Assembly: GCF_014649375.1 (NCBI RefSeq)
Contig: NZ_BMSX01000037.1
Coordinates: 1-64,000 of the forward strand
DNA: 64,000 bases
Source of the DNA: Streptomyces aurantiogriseus
GTDB taxonomy: Bacteria; Actinomycetota; Actinomycetes; Streptomycetales; Streptomycetaceae
Direction: 5' to 3'
The notes below the pieces were generated by a model. It searched no databases and had not been told where the DNA came from. It saw only the letters and a program-made list of their open reading frames with translations. Positions 61,268 to 64,000 of the stretch are shown here, piece by piece; positions within the stretch are counted from its first letter, which is position 1; every line of letters starts with the position of its first letter. Position numbers and translations under genes: made by a program.

Positions 61268-63157
61268 TCACGGGGTGTGACCGGCGCGGCGGAGAACAGG
61301 GCGCAGGACCTCGATGACATCGGGGTCGTCCACTGTGGAGGGGATGGGTTCGTCGTGCCCGTCGGCGATGCCGCGCATCGTCTTGCGGAGGATCTTTCCC
61401 GAGCGGGTCTTGGGCAGGGCGGCTACTACCGCGACGTCCTTGAGGGAGGCGACGGCGCCGATGCGCTCGCGCACGAGCTGGACGAGTTCGGCCTCGACCT
61501 CGCCCGGTTCGCGGTCGACGTCGGCTTTCAGGACGACGAAGCCGCGCGGTACCTGCCCCTTCAGGGCGTCGGCGACGCCGATGACGGCGCATTCGGCGAC
61601 GTCGGGATGGGCGGCCAGGGCCTCTTCCATGCTGCCGGTGGACAGGCGGTGTCCGGCGACGTTGATGACGTCATCGGTGCGGCCCATGACGAAGACGTAG
61701 CCGTCGTCGTCGATGTGACCGCTGTCGCCGGTCAGGTAGTAGCCGGTGTAGGCGGAGAGGTAGGAGGCGACGTACCGGTCGTCGTCCTGCCAGAGCGTGG
61801 GCAGTGCGCCGGGCGGCAGCGGGAGCCGCACGACGATCGCGCCGTCGACGCCTGCGGGCACCGGCTCGCCCGAAGCGTCGAGGACCCGGACGTCCCATCC
61901 CGGCAGCGGGCGGGTGGGAGACCCGGGCTTGAGGGGGGCCGCCTCGATGCCCACCGGGTTGGCGACGATGGGCCAGCCGGTCTCGGTCTGCCACCAGTGG
62001 TCGATCACCGGGACGCCCAGAAGATCACTCGCCCAGTGATAGGTCTCGGGGTCGAGGCGCTCGCCGGCGAGGAAGAGGTGGCGCAGGCCGGTCAGGTCGT
62101 AGCCCGCGGTGAGCGTTCCGAGCGGGTCCTCCTTGCGGATGGCCCGGAACGCGGTGGGTGCCGTGAACATGGTCCTGACCCCGTACTCGGCGGCAACGCG
62201 CCAGAACTGTCCCGCGTCCGGGGTGCCCACCGGCTTTCCCTCGTACAGCACCGTCGTCGCACCGACCAGCAATGGCGCGTAGACGATGTACGAGTGCCCG
62301 ACGACCCAGCCGACATCGGAGCCGGTGAACATCGTCTCGCCCGGGCCCACGTCGTAGACGGCGCCCATCGACCAGTGGAGGGCGACCGCGTAGCCGCCGC
62401 AGTCACGCACGACTCCCTTGGGCTTTCCGGTGGTTCCGGAGGTGTAGAGGATGTAGAGGGGGTCGGTTGCGGGGACGGGAACACAGTCGGCCGACGGCGC
62501 GGCAGCCACCAGGTCGGCCCAGTCGAGATCGTGAGGCCCCAACTCGGCTTTCTCCTGCGGGCGTTGCAGGATCACGCTCTTCTCCGGCTTGTGGGCCGCG
62601 AGCTCGATCGCCTCGTCGAGCAGGGGCTTGTACGCGATGACACGCTTGCCCTCGATGCCGCAGGAGGCGGAGACGACCACCTTGGGGGCCGCGTCATCGA
62701 TGCGCAGCGCGAGTTCGCGCGGGGCGAACCCGCCGAAGACGACCGAGTGCACCGCGCCGATACGTGCGCAGGCCAGCATCGCGACAACGGCCTCGGGGAC
62801 CATCGGCATGTAGATCACCACACGGTCGCCGCGCCCCACACCGAGCCGCCCGAGTGCTCCCGCGAAAGCCGCCACCTCGTCCCTCAGCTGGACATAGGTG
62901 TAGGTGCGCCGGGTGTCGGTCACGGGCGAGTCATAGATGAGCGCAGCCTGTTCACCGCGGCCGGCCTCGACGTGCCGGTCGATCGCGTTGAAACAGACGT
63001 TGAGCCGCCCGTCGGGAAACCAGCGGTAGAAGGGGGCGCCCGAAGAGTCCAGGGCGCGTCGTGGGGTGACATCCCAGTCGATGCCCTCCGCCGCCTTCAG
63101 CCAGAAGCTCTCCGGGTCCTCGGTACTGGCGCGGAAGACATCCTCGTACGTTCCCAT
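61268..63157 (-). CDS. prpE: Propionyl-CoA synthetase-like acyl-CoA synthetase
   Basis: 629 residues, ATG with AAAGGAG upstream. YILYTSGTTGKPKGVVRDCG is the ATP loop with the VRDxGG continuation typical of PrpE, TGSDVGWVVGHSYIVYAPLL and DHWWQTETGWPI define the acyl-CoA synthetase core, and LPKTRSGKILRKTMR holds the acetylatable catalytic lysine. Activates propionate (possibly acetate or similar) to CoA ester. Alone in its unit; a short-chain acyl-CoA supply role for the region is plausible. Confidence 0.9.
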   Translation of the reverse strand: MGTYEDVFRASTEDPESFWLKAAEGIDWDVTPRRALDSSGAPFYRWFPDGRLNVCFNAIDRHVEAGRGEQAALIYDSPVTDTRRTYTYVQLRDEVAAFAGALGRLGVGRGDRVVIYMPMVPEAVVAMLACARIGAVHSVVFGGFAPRELALRIDDAAPKVVVSASCGIEGKRVIAYKPLLDEAIELAAHKPEKSVILQRPQEKAELGPHDLDWADLVAAAPSADCVPVPATDPLYILYTSGTTGKPKGVVRDCGGYAVALHWSMGAVYDVGPGETMFTGSDVGWVVGHSYIVYAPLLVGATTVLYEGKPVGTPDAGQFWRVAAEYGVRTMFTAPTAFRAIRKEDPLGTLTAGYDLTGLRHLFLAGERLDPETYHWASDLLGVPVIDHWWQTETGWPIVANPVGIEAAPLKPGSPTRPLPGWDVRVLDASGEPVPAGVDGAIVVRLPLPPGALPTLWQDDDRYVASYLSAYTGYYLTGDSGHIDDDGYVFVMGRTDDVINVAGHRLSTGSMEEALAAHPDVAECAVIGVADALKGQVPRGFVVLKADVDREPGEVEAELVQLVRERIGAVASLKDVAVVAALPKTRSGKILRKTMRGIADGHDEPIPSTVDDPDVIEVLRPVLRRAGHTP

Positions 63158-63340
63158 CGCGCACTCCTTTGTGGCATCAAGGGACGGTGGTGTGACTGTG
63201 TGCGGAACCGTGTCGGACACAGGCACCAAATGCCGGCCGACATGGTCGAGCAGGATGCCGACGACCGGCGGACCGGTCACCGGCATCGCGGTGGTGCGGC
63301 GGTCCGGCCGAAAGGCCGCCCCGCCCGGTGTGGCTTCAGC
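63158..63340. other. Intergenic space before the edge esterase
   Basis: Promoter region of prpE; no further structure recognised. Confidence 0.4.
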
Positions 63341-64000
63341 TCACGCGCCGAGGTGCTTGCGGAGCCACTGACCCATCCGCTGGATCGCCTCGTCCACCTC
63401 GGGTACGCGCCCCGCGCCCAGGACGAACGAGTGCTGTCCCTCGGGCAGCGGGTGGACCTCGGAGGTGACCTTGAAGTCCTTGAGGTGACGGCCCAGTTGG
63501 GCGCCGTCGTCGGCGAGGGTCTCGTACTCGCCGTAGAGGACGATCGTGGGAGGCAGGCCGGTCAGATCGGCGTTCACGAGGCTGATCTTCGGATCGGCGA
63601 AGTCCACTCCGGGCTCCTGGAGCCAGGCTCCACGGAAGAGCTCAAGAGTGTTCCTGCTGAGCATCTTGTCGTTGTCCTCGTTCTCGTCCACCGACGCGTT
63701 CTGGAGGGTGAGGTCGGTCCACGGCGAGACGCTGACGATCGCGCCCGGGGTCGCCTCCCCCTGCGCGAGCAGGCGCAGCGGGAGCATCACCGCGAGGGTG
63801 CCGCCGATCGAATGGCCCGTGCTGCCGATGTTCCGCGGCTCATAGCCCTGCGAGAGCAGCCACCGGTACGCCGTCTCGGCGTCGTCGAGCTGCGCCGGGT
63901 AAGGGTGTTCGGGCGCCAGGCGGAAGTCCACGACGAGAGAGCGGGCGCCGGCCGCCTTCGCGATATGGCCCGCAGCCTTGCGGTCCGAGTGCATCGAGGC
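63341..64000 (-). CDS. Alpha/beta-hydrolase (HSL-type), 5' end beyond the right edge
   Basis: At least 218 residues visible. VVDFRLAPEHPYPAQLDDAE, nucleophile GSTGHSIGGTLAVML, acid region VLYGEYETLADD and base EGQHSFVLG belong to family IV esterases. The HGGG oxyanion motif should lie just outside the window. The codon ATG at 63992-63994 is internal, because family-like sequence continues to the edge. Confidence 0.85.
   Translation of the reverse strand, partial: ASMHSDRKAAGHIAKAAGARSLVVDFRLAPEHPYPAQLDDAETAYRWLLSQGYEPRNIGSTGHSIGGTLAVMLPLRLLAQGEATPGAIVSVSPWTDLTLQNASVDENEDNDKMLSRNTLELFRGAWLQEPGVDFADPKISLVNADLTGLPPTIVLYGEYETLADDGAQLGRHLKDFKVTSEVHPLPEGQHSFVLGAGRVPEVDEAIQRMGQWLRKHLGA

Noticed and set aside
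1..64000. tRNA, rRNA, CRISPR arrays, riboswitches and prophage genes
   Set aside because: None seen. No cloverleaf-type segment, no regularly spaced repeat array and no phage structural protein could be identified by eye.

Overview
The window is high-GC DNA with strong third-position G/C bias, GTG/TTG starts, many TetR regulators, a Tat-exported glycosidase and a SpoIIE-type ATPase remnant. This points to a filamentous actinomycete, most likely Streptomyces or a close relative (inference from codon use and protein families; no rRNA marker is present). It looks like accessory catabolic sequence: many oxidoreductases, each beside its own regulator, plus about a dozen broken genes and transposon scars. 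No tRNA, rRNA, CRISPR array or phage structural gene was seen.

0-15 kb: a secreted CrtC/AttH-like lipocalin protein, a broken SDR with a divergent TetR, a nested scar (IS transposase 3' end abutting a Tn3-family transposase 3' end), an MFS exporter coupled to an NmrA-like protein, a frameshifted SDR, two TetR regulators, two duplicated F420-type NADP oxidoreductases flanking an NmrA-like gene, a Bcp peroxiredoxin and a zinc-less MDR oxidoreductase. 15-28 kb: a Tat-exported GH95 alpha-fucosidase with two inserted discoidin domains; a leftward operon (TetR, 3Fe-4S ferredoxin-FAD reductase fusion, P450, frameshifted SDR, dienelactone hydrolase); a second TetR; and an imine-reductase-like protein with an APC amino-acid permease.

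28-32 kb: an operon (acyl-CoA dehydrogenase, SDR, esterase) collapsed by an internal deletion, its TetR with a strong palindromic operator, another TetR, and decayed DNA including the start of a wax-ester-synthase-like gene. 32-45 kb: a long rightward cluster of phytanoyl-CoA-type dioxygenase, Baeyer-Villiger-type monooxygenase, SCP2-like protein, glutamine-synthetase-like ligase, alcohol dehydrogenase, PuuD-like gamma-glutamyl hydrolase, aldehyde dehydrogenase, DapB-like amine dehydrogenase, acyl-CoA ligase, frameshifted 3-hydroxybutyrate dehydrogenase and ScoA/ScoB. Four of these genes overlap stop-to-start. The set reads as a gamma-glutamylation route for an amino alcohol or amine that drains into acetoacetyl-CoA; the substrate is unknown. 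It is the most promising candidate here for an undescribed pathway.

45-50 kb: a decayed TetR paralogue and an intact SDR / acyl-CoA dehydrogenase / APH-like kinase operon, paralogous to the damaged 29-kb locus and sharing its operator pattern. 50-52 kb is a gene graveyard with a cluster of TGCCAACTA repeats. 52-61 kb holds hydrolases, an MDR oxidoreductase, paired TetR paralogues, HxlR, a thioesterase and an old yellow enzyme; several promoters share the palindrome ATTACGATCGTAAT or near copies, suggesting one small regulon. 61-64 kb holds a broken ATPase-domain gene, a PrpE-like acyl-CoA synthetase and an esterase cut by the right edge.
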